Assembly: GCA_027069135.1 (NCBI GenBank)
Contig: JALXFE010000037.1
Coordinates: 1-32,749 of the forward strand
DNA: 32,749 nucleotides
Source of the DNA: Thermoanaerobaculia bacterium
GTDB lineage: Bacteria > Acidobacteriota > Thermoanaerobaculia > Multivoradales > JAHZIX01
Direction of reading: 5' to 3'
Shown here in pieces: positions 16,432-24,490 of the stretch. Both the position numbers and the translations under genes were made by a program. A model generated the notes under the pieces. That model was given only the letters and a program-made list of their open reading frames with translations, was not told the origin of the DNA and did not search any database. How positions within the stretch are numbered: position 1 is the stretch's first letter; every line of letters begins with the position of its first letter.

Positions 16432-16818
16432 AGTTCTTCTCCCTTCATTTGAGTTTCTTCGACGAGACACTCTCTGCCAAGAAGAGGCGAGGTTCGCCAA
16501 GAAACCAATGGACGGCGGCCACCGAAAATGTAGCCCCCATTGGGGCCACCCATCCTGTGAACGCGCTCCGGTAATTCTGTGCAAGTTCTGACAAAGAAGT
16601 CCCCGGTGTCTCCCTATCCGGGACGGACACGTCCGAGAAGTTTCACAGACTTTGGAAAGAGTAGCCACAGGACTCGCGACGGTACCGGGGCCTAGGCTGG
16701 CTACAAATCCTGGAGACGAGACTTGAATCCATCGTCTCTCGAGACCCGGAGCGACGTTGGAATCCCCCTAAGCGGGGGGGCGCCAGAAGACAAGATCCCC
16801 AGACCGGAGGTGGTCCCC
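16432..16818. other. Divergent region between the peptidase and the sigma factor
   Basis: A 387 bp gap. It contains inverted repeats CCAATGG (16505-16511) / CCATTGG (16537-16543) and GGACG-gaca-CGTCC (16621-16634), plus a CCCCC-taagc-GGGGG hairpin (16764-16778) just before the chosen sigma start. An in-frame TTG at 16723 with GGAG 7 nt upstream is an alternative sigma start, which would add 32 residues. No clear -35/-10 pair was found. No other gene. Confidence 0.5.
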
Positions 16819-17589
16819 ATGCCCAAACAATCCCCCGATCCCTATTCACTTTTCACCAAGCAATTTCCGAATATCGAACACGTCCTGGTCCGTATCGCCC
16901 GGCGGCAGCACCTCTCGGCAGAGGAAAGAGGTGAGTTCCGCTCTTTTGTCTATCGGCGGTTGCTCGCCGACGACTGTTCCTGTCTGCACAGATTTCAGGG
17001 AAAGAGCCGCTGGAAGACATTTCTGACGGTGGTGATCCAACGCCTATTCATGGATTTTCGGAACCACCGCTGGGGGCGCTGGCGCCCCTCGGCCAGGGCT
17101 CGGAGACGGGGTGTCGGCGGAATCCTCCTGGAGCGGCTGGTCTCTCGGGACGGTTTCGGGGTCGAGGAAGCCATTTCGATCCTGCGGGAAAATCACGGCG
17201 TTCGGATTCCGTCGCACGAGTTGCGCCACTGGGCGGCGCAGCTCCCTCAGCGGGGTCGACCGGCTTGGGTCAACGACAGCTGCTTGCAGAACTATTGCGC
17301 CCCAGAGAGGACCGACGCCGAGTTGCTCGACCACGAGCGAGGGGAGCAAGCGTGCACGATCTACCGTCGCCTCGAACGCGTGCTCTCTTCTCTGCCCGCC
17401 CAGGATCGGCTCGTCCTGAAGATGCGCTACGAGGACGATCTACGGATCAATGAGATCGCTCGCCTCCTCGCCCGTCCTCAAAAGGCGCTCTATCGTGAAA
17501 TCAAGGCCATCCAGGCTCAAATGAAACGGTCTCTCGGCGAAATGGGCTGTCACCCGAAGGAAGTCGCCGAAGTTCTCGCCGGTCGCTAA
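16819..17589 (+). CDS. Sigma-70 family (ECF-like) RNA polymerase sigma factor with inter-domain insert
   Basis: 256 aa. Sigma2-like region (about 35-95) with the core-binding and -10-recognition pattern CLHRFQGKSRWKTFLTVVIQ and LFMDFRNHRWGRWRP; sigma4-like region (about 185-245) with LPAQDRLVLKMRYEDDL and an HTH (INEIARLLARPQKALYREIK). Between them is an insert of about 70 residues containing EEAISILRENHGVRIPSHELR, a feature I associate with sigma factors common in Acidobacteriota and Myxococcota. ATG 16819 is chosen for CGGAGG 8 nt upstream; the TTG at 16723 is possible. Divergent from the peptidase, which may be its target or regulator (inference); convergent with the DinB-like gene, 12 nt away. 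Confidence 0.85.
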   Translation: MPKQSPDPYSLFTKQFPNIEHVLVRIARRQHLSAEERGEFRSFVYRRLLADDCSCLHRFQGKSRWKTFLTVVIQRLFMDFRNHRWGRWRPSARARRRGVGGILLERLVSRDGFGVEEAISILRENHGVRIPSHELRHWAAQLPQRGRPAWVNDSCLQNYCAPERTDAELLDHERGEQACTIYRRLERVLSSLPAQDRLVLKMRYEDDLRINEIARLLARPQKALYREIKAIQAQMKRSLGEMGCHPKEVAEVLAGR

Positions 17590-17601
17590 CCGCAGGAAAC
17601 G

Positions 17602-18162
17602 TCAGTCCACCTCTTGAAGGATCCTGCGGATCTGATCCAGGTGCTCATAGGTGTGGACCCGAAGGCAGAGGGCCTGGGCCTTGGCATCGAATTCTTGCGT
17701 CCATCGAAGGTACTCCTCCGGGCCGCCGGGATTGGGAATTCTCAAGACCATGGAAATGGGACCGGTAACCGTTGGGGGATCATCCCGGGCCTGGTCGAGA
17801 AGGGCGAAGTAATCGCGGTGGATCTCGGAGAGTTTTCGGCTGAGATCAGACCAGTTTCGGGAGAAGGGCCGGGAGGATTGGAGCGACGCCGGGATCGGTT
17901 CGTTCGAAGGCCGTCGGCCTTTGAGAAGGTCACGGAGATGGCGAATCGCGGGACGGTGGCTCTCGACGAGATGGTCGACGACCTCGTGGACGGACCAGGC
18001 TTCTTTCGCCGGTTTGCGAGCGGCGGTCTCGGCGTCGAGGCCGGCGATCAATCCCTCCAATTCCAGAAGGGTCTCTCGAGCACGGTCTCGGACCTGCGCC
18101 CACGAAGCGTCAGTTCCCTTCCGCTCGATATACGCCACGGCCCGTTTGCGCAGAGGGTGCAT
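17602..18162 (-). CDS. DinB-like (DUF664-type) four-helix metal-binding protein
   Basis: 186 aa, all-helical. It matches the DinB superfamily pattern: an early helix ending near LIAGLD, then AWSVHEVVDHLVESHRP with a metal-ligand-type His, a second helix with EIHRDYFALL, and a C-terminal RVHTYEHLDQIRRIL. The spaced His residues fit the usual metal triad of the fold. Family members include thiol-dependent transferases and many stress-linked proteins of unknown reaction; no specific substrate can be read here. ATG at 18162 is chosen for AGGA about 6 nt upstream; a longer frame reading (15 more residues) lacks a ribosome site. It stands alone, convergent with the sigma gene and divergent from the cNMP gene. 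Confidence 0.75.
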   Translation of the reverse strand: MHPLRKRAVAYIERKGTDASWAQVRDRARETLLELEGLIAGLDAETAARKPAKEAWSVHEVVDHLVESHRPAIRHLRDLLKGRRPSNEPIPASLQSSRPFSRNWSDLSRKLSEIHRDYFALLDQARDDPPTVTGPISMVLRIPNPGGPEEYLRWTQEFDAKAQALCLRVHTYEHLDQIRRILQEVD

Positions 18163-18228
18163 GCTGTTTCCTACGAAAGCCCTACCGGGCTCGGTTTCGC
18201 TCTCCACCCCGGGGCGGCGTCGGGCTCC

Positions 18229-18237
18229 TGCTATGAT
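18229..18237 (+). promoter_or_regulatory. Extended -10 promoter element for the TPR-cNMP gene
   Basis: TG-c-TATGAT is a near-consensus extended -10 box. It lies 38 bp before the TTG start, giving a leader of about 30 nt. No -35 consensus is visible 17 bp upstream, as expected for extended -10 promoters. Confidence 0.45.
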
Positions 18238-18275
18238 CCGGCACCGAACGTTCCCATTCAGCTGAGCCGAACCCG

Positions 18276-19109
18276 TTGCGACTACCCTTCCTCCGACCCA
18301 AGATCGAGCACCTCGATCTCTATCTTGCCCGCAAAGCCTATGGCAAGGCTCTAGCGGCCATCGAAGCGGAGCTCGAAAAGCGCCCGGAGGATCTTCGCCT
18401 CCGCCGCCGCAAGGCGGATCTCCTCTTGAAGACCAAGGATATCGGAGGTTCGATCGAAATTCTCCAAGATCTTGCCCGGCGATACGTCGAGGACGGGTTC
18501 CACGCCCGCGCTGTGGCGTTGTTCAAGGAGATCTTGAAACTGGATCCGGACCGCCCGCAGATTCACCGTGAGCTGGCGTCGCTGATCCGGAAGGATCGAA
18601 AGGAAACGACTCCGCCGCCCCTTAGGCAGGAGGAAGACCCCGAAGCCGGGGCGCGGGAACGGGCCGCTTCTTCTCTCTTCACCCTCTTTGATACCGACGC
18701 TCTCGAGGAGGTTCTCACGTCGACGAACCTCCGGGTCTATAAGGATGGAGACATCATCGTTACGGAGGGAGAGGATGGCAGCAGCCTTTTCTTTGTCGTA
18801 GACGGCTGTGTCAAGGTTTTCTCCCGGGGCCGACAGGGGGAGAGCGTGTTCCTCGATGAGCTCGGCCCCGGCGCCTTCTTCGGTGAGGTCGCCGTCCTGT
18901 ACGGCAAGCCGCGCACAGCCACGATCACCGCCTGCTCCCCGACGACCGCTATCGAGGTCACGAAGCAAGAAATCGACCGCATTGCAAGAGATCACCCGCA
19001 GGTGAGATCCATCCTCGAGCAATTCTGTGAGGAACGGGCCCAGAACGCCGTCTCGGTTCTTGTCGCTTCGCGGCGAAGCGTCGACTCGACAGCTGAGCCC
19101 CCGGGCTAA
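18276..19109 (+). CDS. TPR and cyclic-nucleotide-binding domain protein
   Basis: 277 aa. The N-terminal half has about two TPR-like helical repeats (residues 12-105; AYGKALAAIEAELEKRPED, then HARAVALFKEILKLDPDRP), a charged linker (105-130) and a CAP_ED/cNMP-binding beta-roll (133-255). The phosphate-binding cassette is well preserved: FFGEVAVLYG (E204) and RTA (213-215). There is no C-terminal DNA-binding helix-turn-helix, so it is not a CRP-type transcription factor; it more likely links cAMP or another nucleotide to a protein partner through the TPRs. TTG start with only a weak Shine-Dalgarno, so the first residues are less certain. Its TAA overlaps the stop of the convergent FabZ-like gene. 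Confidence 0.85.
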   Translation: MRLPFLRPKIEHLDLYLARKAYGKALAAIEAELEKRPEDLRLRRRKADLLLKTKDIGGSIEILQDLARRYVEDGFHARAVALFKEILKLDPDRPQIHRELASLIRKDRKETTPPPLRQEEDPEAGARERAASSLFTLFDTDALEEVLTSTNLRVYKDGDIIVTEGEDGSSLFFVVDGCVKVFSRGRQGESVFLDELGPGAFFGEVAVLYGKPRTATITACSPTTAIEVTKQEIDRIARDHPQVRSILEQFCEERAQNAVSVLVASRRSVDSTAEPPG

Positions 19110-19561
19110 CTTCCTCCGGTGGGATCACCCTGCATGGCCGTCAGCTTCCCCTCGGCGATCATGTCACCGGCGACAAAGGCCCTCACGTCGCCTTGGAGTA
19201 GCGCTCCGAAACGGCGGCCCAAGCTCACTTCCACTTCCAGTCGATCTCCGGCGACGACGCTTCGATGACAGTGAAATTCTTGGATGGCGGCCAAGTAGCC
19301 GACGGCGGGGCGTTGCGGCGAGTCTCCGAGGGCCGCGCCCGCGACGAGGCCCAAGAGCTGTGCTCCGACCTCGAGAATCATCAGCGAGGGAAAGGCTTGC
19401 CCCGGCCCCAGGAGCTCGCCACCGGACACCAATTTGAGTCCGCGGCCCCGCTTTCCAGGGACGAGCTCGTCGACCCGGTCGATGAGCAGGAAGGGGAACC
19501 GATGCGGAAGCCGGCCGGCGACGGCGACGGGGTCCAGAGCCGGAAAAGCCGAGGAGCTCAT
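19106..19561 (-). CDS. FabZ-like hotdog protein lacking the catalytic histidine
   Basis: 151 aa. It begins with the family signature LPHRFPFLLIDRV (18-30) seen in FabZ 3-hydroxyacyl-ACP dehydratases, which act in fatty-acid elongation. In FabZ the catalytic His lies in FF-GHFPG-P-MPG and a Glu in E-MAQ. Here the region reads ELLGPGQAFPSLMILEVGAQ: the Glu (E64) remains but the His position appears to be Leu (about L50). Normal dehydratase chemistry is therefore doubtful; acyl-chain binding or another hotdog activity is possible. Its ATG overlaps the sppA TGA (ATGA), so it is translationally coupled to that peptidase gene. No other lipid-synthesis gene is nearby. Confidence 0.75.
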   Translation of the reverse strand: MSSSAFPALDPVAVAGRLPHRFPFLLIDRVDELVPGKRGRGLKLVSGGELLGPGQAFPSLMILEVGAQLLGLVAGAALGDSPQRPAVGYLAAIQEFHCHRSVVAGDRLEVEVSLGRRFGALLQGDVRAFVAGDMIAEGKLTAMQGDPTGGS

Positions 19562-21414
19562 TCCACTTCACAGAGACAATGAGCGTAGATCCCGGCGGGA
19601 TCGTTGAATTCTCCGAAAAGCTCCGTGGACTGCTCGATCGCCTGCAACAGCTCGCCCAAGGGCCCCCGGGCGGTGGGCGTCCGGCTGCGGGTCGGGAGCC
19701 AGCGCACGCTCGTGGACAGAAGGTCCAAGACGAGCTTTTCGCGAAGGCTCGGTTCTTCGACCACCCAATGGAGACGGTACTCACTTCCCAGCTCGGCTCG
19801 TTGGGCCGCCGCCGATATGGCCTCCTCGAGGCCCCCTAAGCCATCGACCAGCCCCAGGCGATGGGCGTCCTCACCGCTCCAGACCCGCCCCCGGGCGATT
19901 GCATCGACCTCCTCTACGGACATCTTCCGGGCCGCAGCAACCCGCTCCAAGAAATCTCGGTAGCCCCGCTCCAGCCATTGGGTCATGGTTTCCTTGAGCT
20001 CCGGTGACATCTCGCGGTCGATTCGTAGAGATCCCGCCAGGTTGCTGGTACCGACGCCGTCGACTCGAACCCCAAGATACTTCGCCAGAGGCTTTTGGAA
20101 GGTCGGAAAGAGACCGAAGATGCCTATGGAACCAGTGATGGTTGACGGGCTTGCCCAGATCTCGTCGGCCGCGGTGCTGATCCAATATCCCCCGGAGGCT
20201 GCGACGCTGCCCATCGATACGACCACCGGTTTACCCGCTGCGCGGACCCGGTCCAGCTCCCGGCGAATCACTTCTGAGGCCAGGGCGCTGCCGCCGCCGC
20301 TATCGACCCGCAGGACCAGGGCCTTGATGTTCTCATCCCGCCGTGCCTGGCGAATGAGCCGGGTCATGGAAGTGCTCCCAATCCCCCCGGGATCCTGCTC
20401 GCCGTCGACGATGGTTCCCTGGGCCACCAGCACCCCCACGGCGTCTGCCGAACCCGGCAGGGATGGAGCAGAGCTCTTGGTGGCAGCCAAATAATCCTCC
20501 AGGCCGACTTGGGGAAAGGGCTCCCCCTCGTCCCAATCCAAGATCTCGGCGATCCGATCCTCCGCCGCTGAGCGTGGCGCCGCGTGGTCCACCAATCCGG
20601 CTTCGAGGGCGGCTCGGGTGCCATTGCCTCCGCTTCCCCGGAGATGCTCCCCATGCTGGTCGATGAAGCTCCTGAGAGCCGCCACTTCCAACCCTCGCAG
20701 AGATGCGACGTCTTCCAACCAAATGCGCCACAGGTCTCCGAGCCAATCCTCGTTGGCTTCCCGCGCTGCGGGGGACATCTCGTTGCGCAGGTAGGGCTCG
20801 ACGGCACTCTTGAACTCCCCTACCCGCAGGACGTTGGCATCGACCTCCAGACGGTCGAGGGCGTCTTTCAGATACCGTCGGTAACGGCTGAACCCCGTCA
20901 GGAGCATGACCCCGGCATCGTCCAGGTAGACCTCGTCGGCGGTCGCTGCGATGTAGTAGCGCGAACGGTCGTAGAGCTCCGCCATGGCGACCACGGGCTT
21001 GCCGCTCGCTTTGAAAGCCTCGATGCCAAGGCGGAGCTCTTGCAGCTTGCTCAATCCGGCGCCGCCGAAGCTATCGAGATCGAGGACGAGGACCTTGATG
21101 CGATCGTCTTCCCGAGCCCGGTCCAGGGCTTCCAAAACGTCTGAAAGGAGAGTCTCTCCGGCCCAGGTTCCCTGGAGGTTCCCCAGAGCGCGATCGAAGG
21201 GGTCGCCGGAAAGCTGATCGACGAGGACGCCCTGGGGGCGCAAGACCAAAGCACCGGATTCCGGGATCGCAGACTCTCCACCGGCGAAGAGGAGTGCCAG
21301 AAGAATCAGCACGATGACGAGAAAGATGAAGTTGATGGTGAACCGCCGCACGCGGTCGACGCCCCTCCAAAAAGCTCCAAAGGTGCGTAGGATCCAGCTC
21401 GAATTTTCTGCCAT
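19558..21414 (-). CDS. sppA: Signal peptide peptidase SppA, long (67K-type) form
   Basis: 618 aa, the usual length of the long SppA form, which degrades cleaved signal peptides at the membrane with a Ser/Lys dyad. One N-terminal membrane segment (about 25-45) anchors two tandem ClpP/crotonase-like halves. The general-base Lys is in the first half (GEFKSAVEP, K202) and the nucleophile Ser in the second (VAASGGYWIS, S407), close to the E. coli positions. The GSIGIFG motif follows. The chosen ATG begins MAENSSWIL; a longer frame starting upstream adds 24 residues of no family character. The ribosome site is weak for either start. It is the first gene of a two-gene operon with the FabZ-like protein. 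Confidence 0.93.
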   Translation of the reverse strand: MAENSSWILRTFGAFWRGVDRVRRFTINFIFLVIVLILLALLFAGGESAIPESGALVLRPQGVLVDQLSGDPFDRALGNLQGTWAGETLLSDVLEALDRAREDDRIKVLVLDLDSFGGAGLSKLQELRLGIEAFKASGKPVVAMAELYDRSRYYIAATADEVYLDDAGVMLLTGFSRYRRYLKDALDRLEVDANVLRVGEFKSAVEPYLRNEMSPAAREANEDWLGDLWRIWLEDVASLRGLEVAALRSFIDQHGEHLRGSGGNGTRAALEAGLVDHAAPRSAAEDRIAEILDWDEGEPFPQVGLEDYLAATKSSAPSLPGSADAVGVLVAQGTIVDGEQDPGGIGSTSMTRLIRQARRDENIKALVLRVDSGGGSALASEVIRRELDRVRAAGKPVVVSMGSVAASGGYWISTAADEIWASPSTITGSIGIFGLFPTFQKPLAKYLGVRVDGVGTSNLAGSLRIDREMSPELKETMTQWLERGYRDFLERVAAARKMSVEEVDAIARGRVWSGEDAHRLGLVDGLGGLEEAISAAAQRAELGSEYRLHWVVEEPSLREKLVLDLLSTSVRWLPTRSRTPTARGPLGELLQAIEQSTELFGEFNDPAGIYAHCLCEVE

Positions 21415-21564
21415 GTCTTGAGTTCCAGAGATTGAAGGGTTGGACGGTGGAGATGACCCCATCAACGATATCAAACCCAGCCCCAATCAGGCTCCGGGCC
21501 AGAGCGACCTCAGCGTTTCGGTCCCGATGCCGGGAAACGAGGCCTCGCGATAAACTACCCAGGA

Positions 21565-23349
21565 ATGGAACAATCCGCAATGAGCCGCCGAGGTCCGTCG
21601 GCGCTGACATCCCGCTCCCGTCTCGGCGGCGGTTGTCTGGTTCTTTTTGGCCTGCCTTTCGCCGCCGTCGGCGTGTTCATGGGGTTTCTCGCCTCAAACT
21701 CTATTCTTCGCTGGAACGAGATGCGCTCCTGGCGGGAAGTGCCGGCGATCATCCTCGAAGCCCGACTGGAAGCGAGCTCGGGCTCGGACTCGACGACCTA
21801 TGGCGTGAAGGCTCTTTATGAATACTCCTTCGAGGGCCAGACGTACCGAGGTGAGCGGGTGTCCATCCATTCCGGCAAGGACAACATCGGCTCCTTTCAT
21901 GAACGGACCGCCCGAGAGCTCCAGGGCTACCGGGACCGCGCGGAGCCCTTCCGCTGTTTCGTCGATCCGGAGGAACCCCAGCGTTCGATTCTCTACCGGG
22001 AGCTCCGGCTCGGACTTCTGGCCTTCTACGGCCTTTTCGTCCTCCTCTTCGGTGGGGTCGGCTCCGGCATCATGGTGCTGGCATTCCGGGGGCACAAGAA
22101 GCTGAAGGCCCATGAGAAGCTCAAAGAGGTCGCACCGGAGGAACCCTGGCGTTGGCGCCCGGAATGGGTCGGGGGCAAGATCGTATCCGGCCACCGCAAG
22201 ACGATGATCGGTACCTGGCTCTTCGCGGCGTTCTGGAACCTCATTTCCTCACCGCTGGTGTTTCTGGTACCGAAAGAGGTCCTCGAAAAGAAAAACTACC
22301 CCGCTTTGTTGGGCCTGCTGTTTCCGATGATCGGAGCCGGCCTCCTGGTGTGGGCGATCCGAGCCACCCTGCAATGGCGGCGGTTCGGCCGCACAGTCTT
22401 CGAGATGGCGGGGATTCCCGGTGTCATCGGCGGCCCCCTCCGAGGAATCATCCGCATTCCCAGTCGCTTCCCCACTCCCCAAGACGGCTTCGAGATCACC
22501 CTGAACAGCGTTCGCCGACGAAGGCGGAGAACCGGGAAGAGCCGCAGCACCGAAGAAAAGGTGCTCTGGCAGGATCAGCGAATACTGGAACGGCCGCTGA
22601 CCGGAAACGCTCTATCCGGCACCGTCCTGCCGGTGCTTTTCGCCATTCCCTTCGACGCCCAGGAATCGAATTTCGAAGACCCCAACGACAAGATCCTATG
22701 GCGGCTGCGGGTTGCGGCGACCCTTCCCGGAGTCGACCTGGATGAGAGCTTTGAGATTCCCATCTACCGAACGGACGAAAGCTCCCAGGACTTCGTGCTG
22801 GAGGAAGGACGCCTCAGCGAGTATGAGCGACCCTCCCGACTGGAGGACGTCCTAAGACGGCGCGGTGCGGTCGTCCGCAAGCTACCCGCCGGGGGTGCTT
22901 CTTATTTTTTCCCATCCGGTGCACCGCTGGCTCAGAGGCTCGTCATCGGCTCCCTCCTACTCGTCTGTAGCCTCGCCCTAGGTATTTTGGTCCGTCAGGG
23001 AGCCGGCCTTCTTCCCCTCTTCATCGTCGGCCTCTTCGAAGCGTTCCTCGGCGCCTCCGCGGCCAGCCTGTGGCTCGCCCAATACCGGGTCGAGATCCGC
23101 GAAGGCGAGGTGACCCTCCAAGGAGGTCTCTTCGGCCCCGGCCGACCCAGAACATTTCGAGCCTCGGGGATTGTGTCCTTCAAGATCACCACCGGGGCTC
23201 AGACCGGCTCCAGGGTTTCGCACGACCTGGTTCTTATCCTCTCGGGAGGAAAGCAGCACACCCTCGTCCGGGCTGTGGGATCCCGCCGGGAGGCGGAACT
23301 GATCTTGGAGGATATGAAGCGCCACCTCTCACAGACCGCTATTGATTGA
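21565..23349 (+). CDS. Large DUF3592-like multi-membrane-segment protein
   Basis: 594 aa, function unknown. The N-terminal part has a membrane segment (about 21-45), an extracytoplasmic beta-rich module (WREVPAIILEARLE... YEYSFEGQTYRGERVS... FVDPEEPQRSIL) and a second membrane segment (about 150-175), the typical DUF3592 arrangement. The rest adds two more membrane segments (about 215-275), a long soluble region, two further segments (about 460-505) and a C-terminal PH-like strand region (YRVEIREGEVTLQGGLFG... IVSFKITTG). Another ATG 15 bp downstream could be the true start; neither has a strong ribosome site. Divergent from sppA (150 bp apart). Confidence 0.75.
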   Translation: MEQSAMSRRGPSALTSRSRLGGGCLVLFGLPFAAVGVFMGFLASNSILRWNEMRSWREVPAIILEARLEASSGSDSTTYGVKALYEYSFEGQTYRGERVSIHSGKDNIGSFHERTARELQGYRDRAEPFRCFVDPEEPQRSILYRELRLGLLAFYGLFVLLFGGVGSGIMVLAFRGHKKLKAHEKLKEVAPEEPWRWRPEWVGGKIVSGHRKTMIGTWLFAAFWNLISSPLVFLVPKEVLEKKNYPALLGLLFPMIGAGLLVWAIRATLQWRRFGRTVFEMAGIPGVIGGPLRGIIRIPSRFPTPQDGFEITLNSVRRRRRRTGKSRSTEEKVLWQDQRILERPLTGNALSGTVLPVLFAIPFDAQESNFEDPNDKILWRLRVAATLPGVDLDESFEIPIYRTDESSQDFVLEEGRLSEYERPSRLEDVLRRRGAVVRKLPAGGASYFFPSGAPLAQRLVIGSLLLVCSLALGILVRQGAGLLPLFIVGLFEAFLGASAASLWLAQYRVEIREGEVTLQGGLFGPGRPRTFRASGIVSFKITTGAQTGSRVSHDLVLILSGGKQHTLVRAVGSRREAELILEDMKRHLSQTAID

Positions 23350-23470
23350 GTAGAATCTGGCAAAGTCACGCTCGATTCGTTGACCGGGAGACCGGCTCCT
23401 GGTGACCGACGAGACGAACATAAGTCCAGCGCTCTCCGGCAAGGGTGCATATCTGCTCGGGAGTACGATC

Positions 23471-24280
23471 ATGGAACAATGGATAGACAGAGCTAGAGAA
23501 GCGATGACCGACTATGGGCCGAATCTGTTGGCGGCCGTCGCCATTCTGGTCGTCGGATACTTGGTGGCCAAGACCCTCACCGGTGTCGTTCGGCGCATCA
23601 TGCGCAAGGCGAATCTCGACCGGACCCTCGTCTCCTTCCTCTGCAACCTCATCTACATGCTCTTGATCACCCTGGTGGTCCTCGCAGCCTTGAGCAAGCT
23701 CGGTGTCGACACCACTACCTTCGCCGCCGTTCTGGCCGCCGGTGGTCTGGCCATCGGCTTTGCCCTCCAGGGCTCCTTGGGGAATTTTGCCGCCGGCGTC
23801 ATGTTGATCGCGCTGCGTCCCTTCAAGGTCGGTGATTTGGTAGAAGTGGCCGGTGTGGAAGGGGTGGTCGAGGAAATTACCGTCTTCGCCACTCGGCTGC
23901 GCACCAAGGACTATCGCACCATCATCGTGCCCAACGGCAGTGTCACCGAAGGCACCATCACCAACTACACCGCCGAAGAAATCCGCCGCGTCGACATGGT
24001 CTTCGGCATCGGCTATGACGACGACATCAAGAAGGCCAAGGAGCTTTTTCAGAAAGTCCTCGACGAGCACCCGCTGGTCCTCGACAGCCCGACCCCGGAC
24101 GTCGCCGTCTCGGAGTTGGCCGACTCCAGCGTCAATTTCGTCGTGCGCCCCTGGTGTAAGACCGATGATTACTTCAACGTCATGTTCGACGTCACCGAGA
24201 AAATCAAGCTGGCCTGCGATGCCAGCGGCGTCAGCATCCCCTTTCCCCAGCGAGACGTTCACCTCCACCAGGTCGCCTAG
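23471..24280 (+). CDS. MscS-family small-conductance mechanosensitive channel
   Basis: 269 aa, close to the minimal MscS length. Three membrane segments: about 16-38 (PNLLAAVAILVVGYLVAKTL), about 60-80, and the pore-lining TM3 rich in Gly/Ala (AAVLAAGGLAIGFALQGSLG, about 87-110). The beta domain follows (PFKVGDLVEVAGVEGVVEEI, VPNGSVTEGTITNYT) with a C-terminal alpha/beta domain. Such channels open on membrane tension and release osmolytes. ATG 23471 is chosen because GGGAG lies 7 nt upstream; the frame runs 23 codons further back without a ribosome site. A hairpin follows 15 bp after the stop. Confidence 0.94.
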   Translation: MEQWIDRAREAMTDYGPNLLAAVAILVVGYLVAKTLTGVVRRIMRKANLDRTLVSFLCNLIYMLLITLVVLAALSKLGVDTTTFAAVLAAGGLAIGFALQGSLGNFAAGVMLIALRPFKVGDLVEVAGVEGVVEEITVFATRLRTKDYRTIIVPNGSVTEGTITNYTAEEIRRVDMVFGIGYDDDIKKAKELFQKVLDEHPLVLDSPTPDVAVSELADSSVNFVVRPWCKTDDYFNVMFDVTEKIKLACDASGVSIPFPQRDVHLHQVA

Positions 24281-24295
24281 AGATCCGGACAACTC

Positions 24296-24334
24296 GCGGT
24301 CCCTTCCGGAGTGGCGACCTTAGGAAGGGACCGC
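24296..24334 (+). terminator. Perfect 12-bp stem hairpin after the MscS gene
   Basis: GCGGTCCCTTCC (24296-24307) and GGAAGGGACCGC (24323-24334) are perfect complements around a 15-nt loop. The hairpin starts 15 bp after the MscS stop and more than 150 bp before the permease start. There is no T run after it, so it may be a factor-assisted terminator or mRNA-stabilising hairpin rather than a classical intrinsic terminator. Confidence 0.55.
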
Positions 24335-24427
24335 AACCTCCGCTCTTGGCGGCTCGCCGGGAGGCTTACCCCTCGCCACTTCTGCAACCTGAAGCGCCTC
24401 CCTACGTACCCTTCGAGAAGAAGAATC

Positions 24428-24448
24428 CTGTAGGAGAGTCTGTAGGAG
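24428..24448 (+). repeat. Direct repeat CTGTAGGAG x2, 12-bp period
   Basis: CTGTAGGAG occurs at 24428-24436 and again at 24440-24448, a period of 12 bp, 42 bp before the permease start. It may be a tandem regulator site in the permease leader. No regulator gene lies next to it. Confidence 0.3.
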
Positions 24449-24490
24449 CCTAGAGAGCACCGATGCGGAAGAACCCGCGGGGAGGTTGCC

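Noticed and set aside
24296-24334. Hairpin after MscS as another palindrome-family member
   Set aside because: It is only 39 bp long and lacks the AAGGCG / CAACG core.
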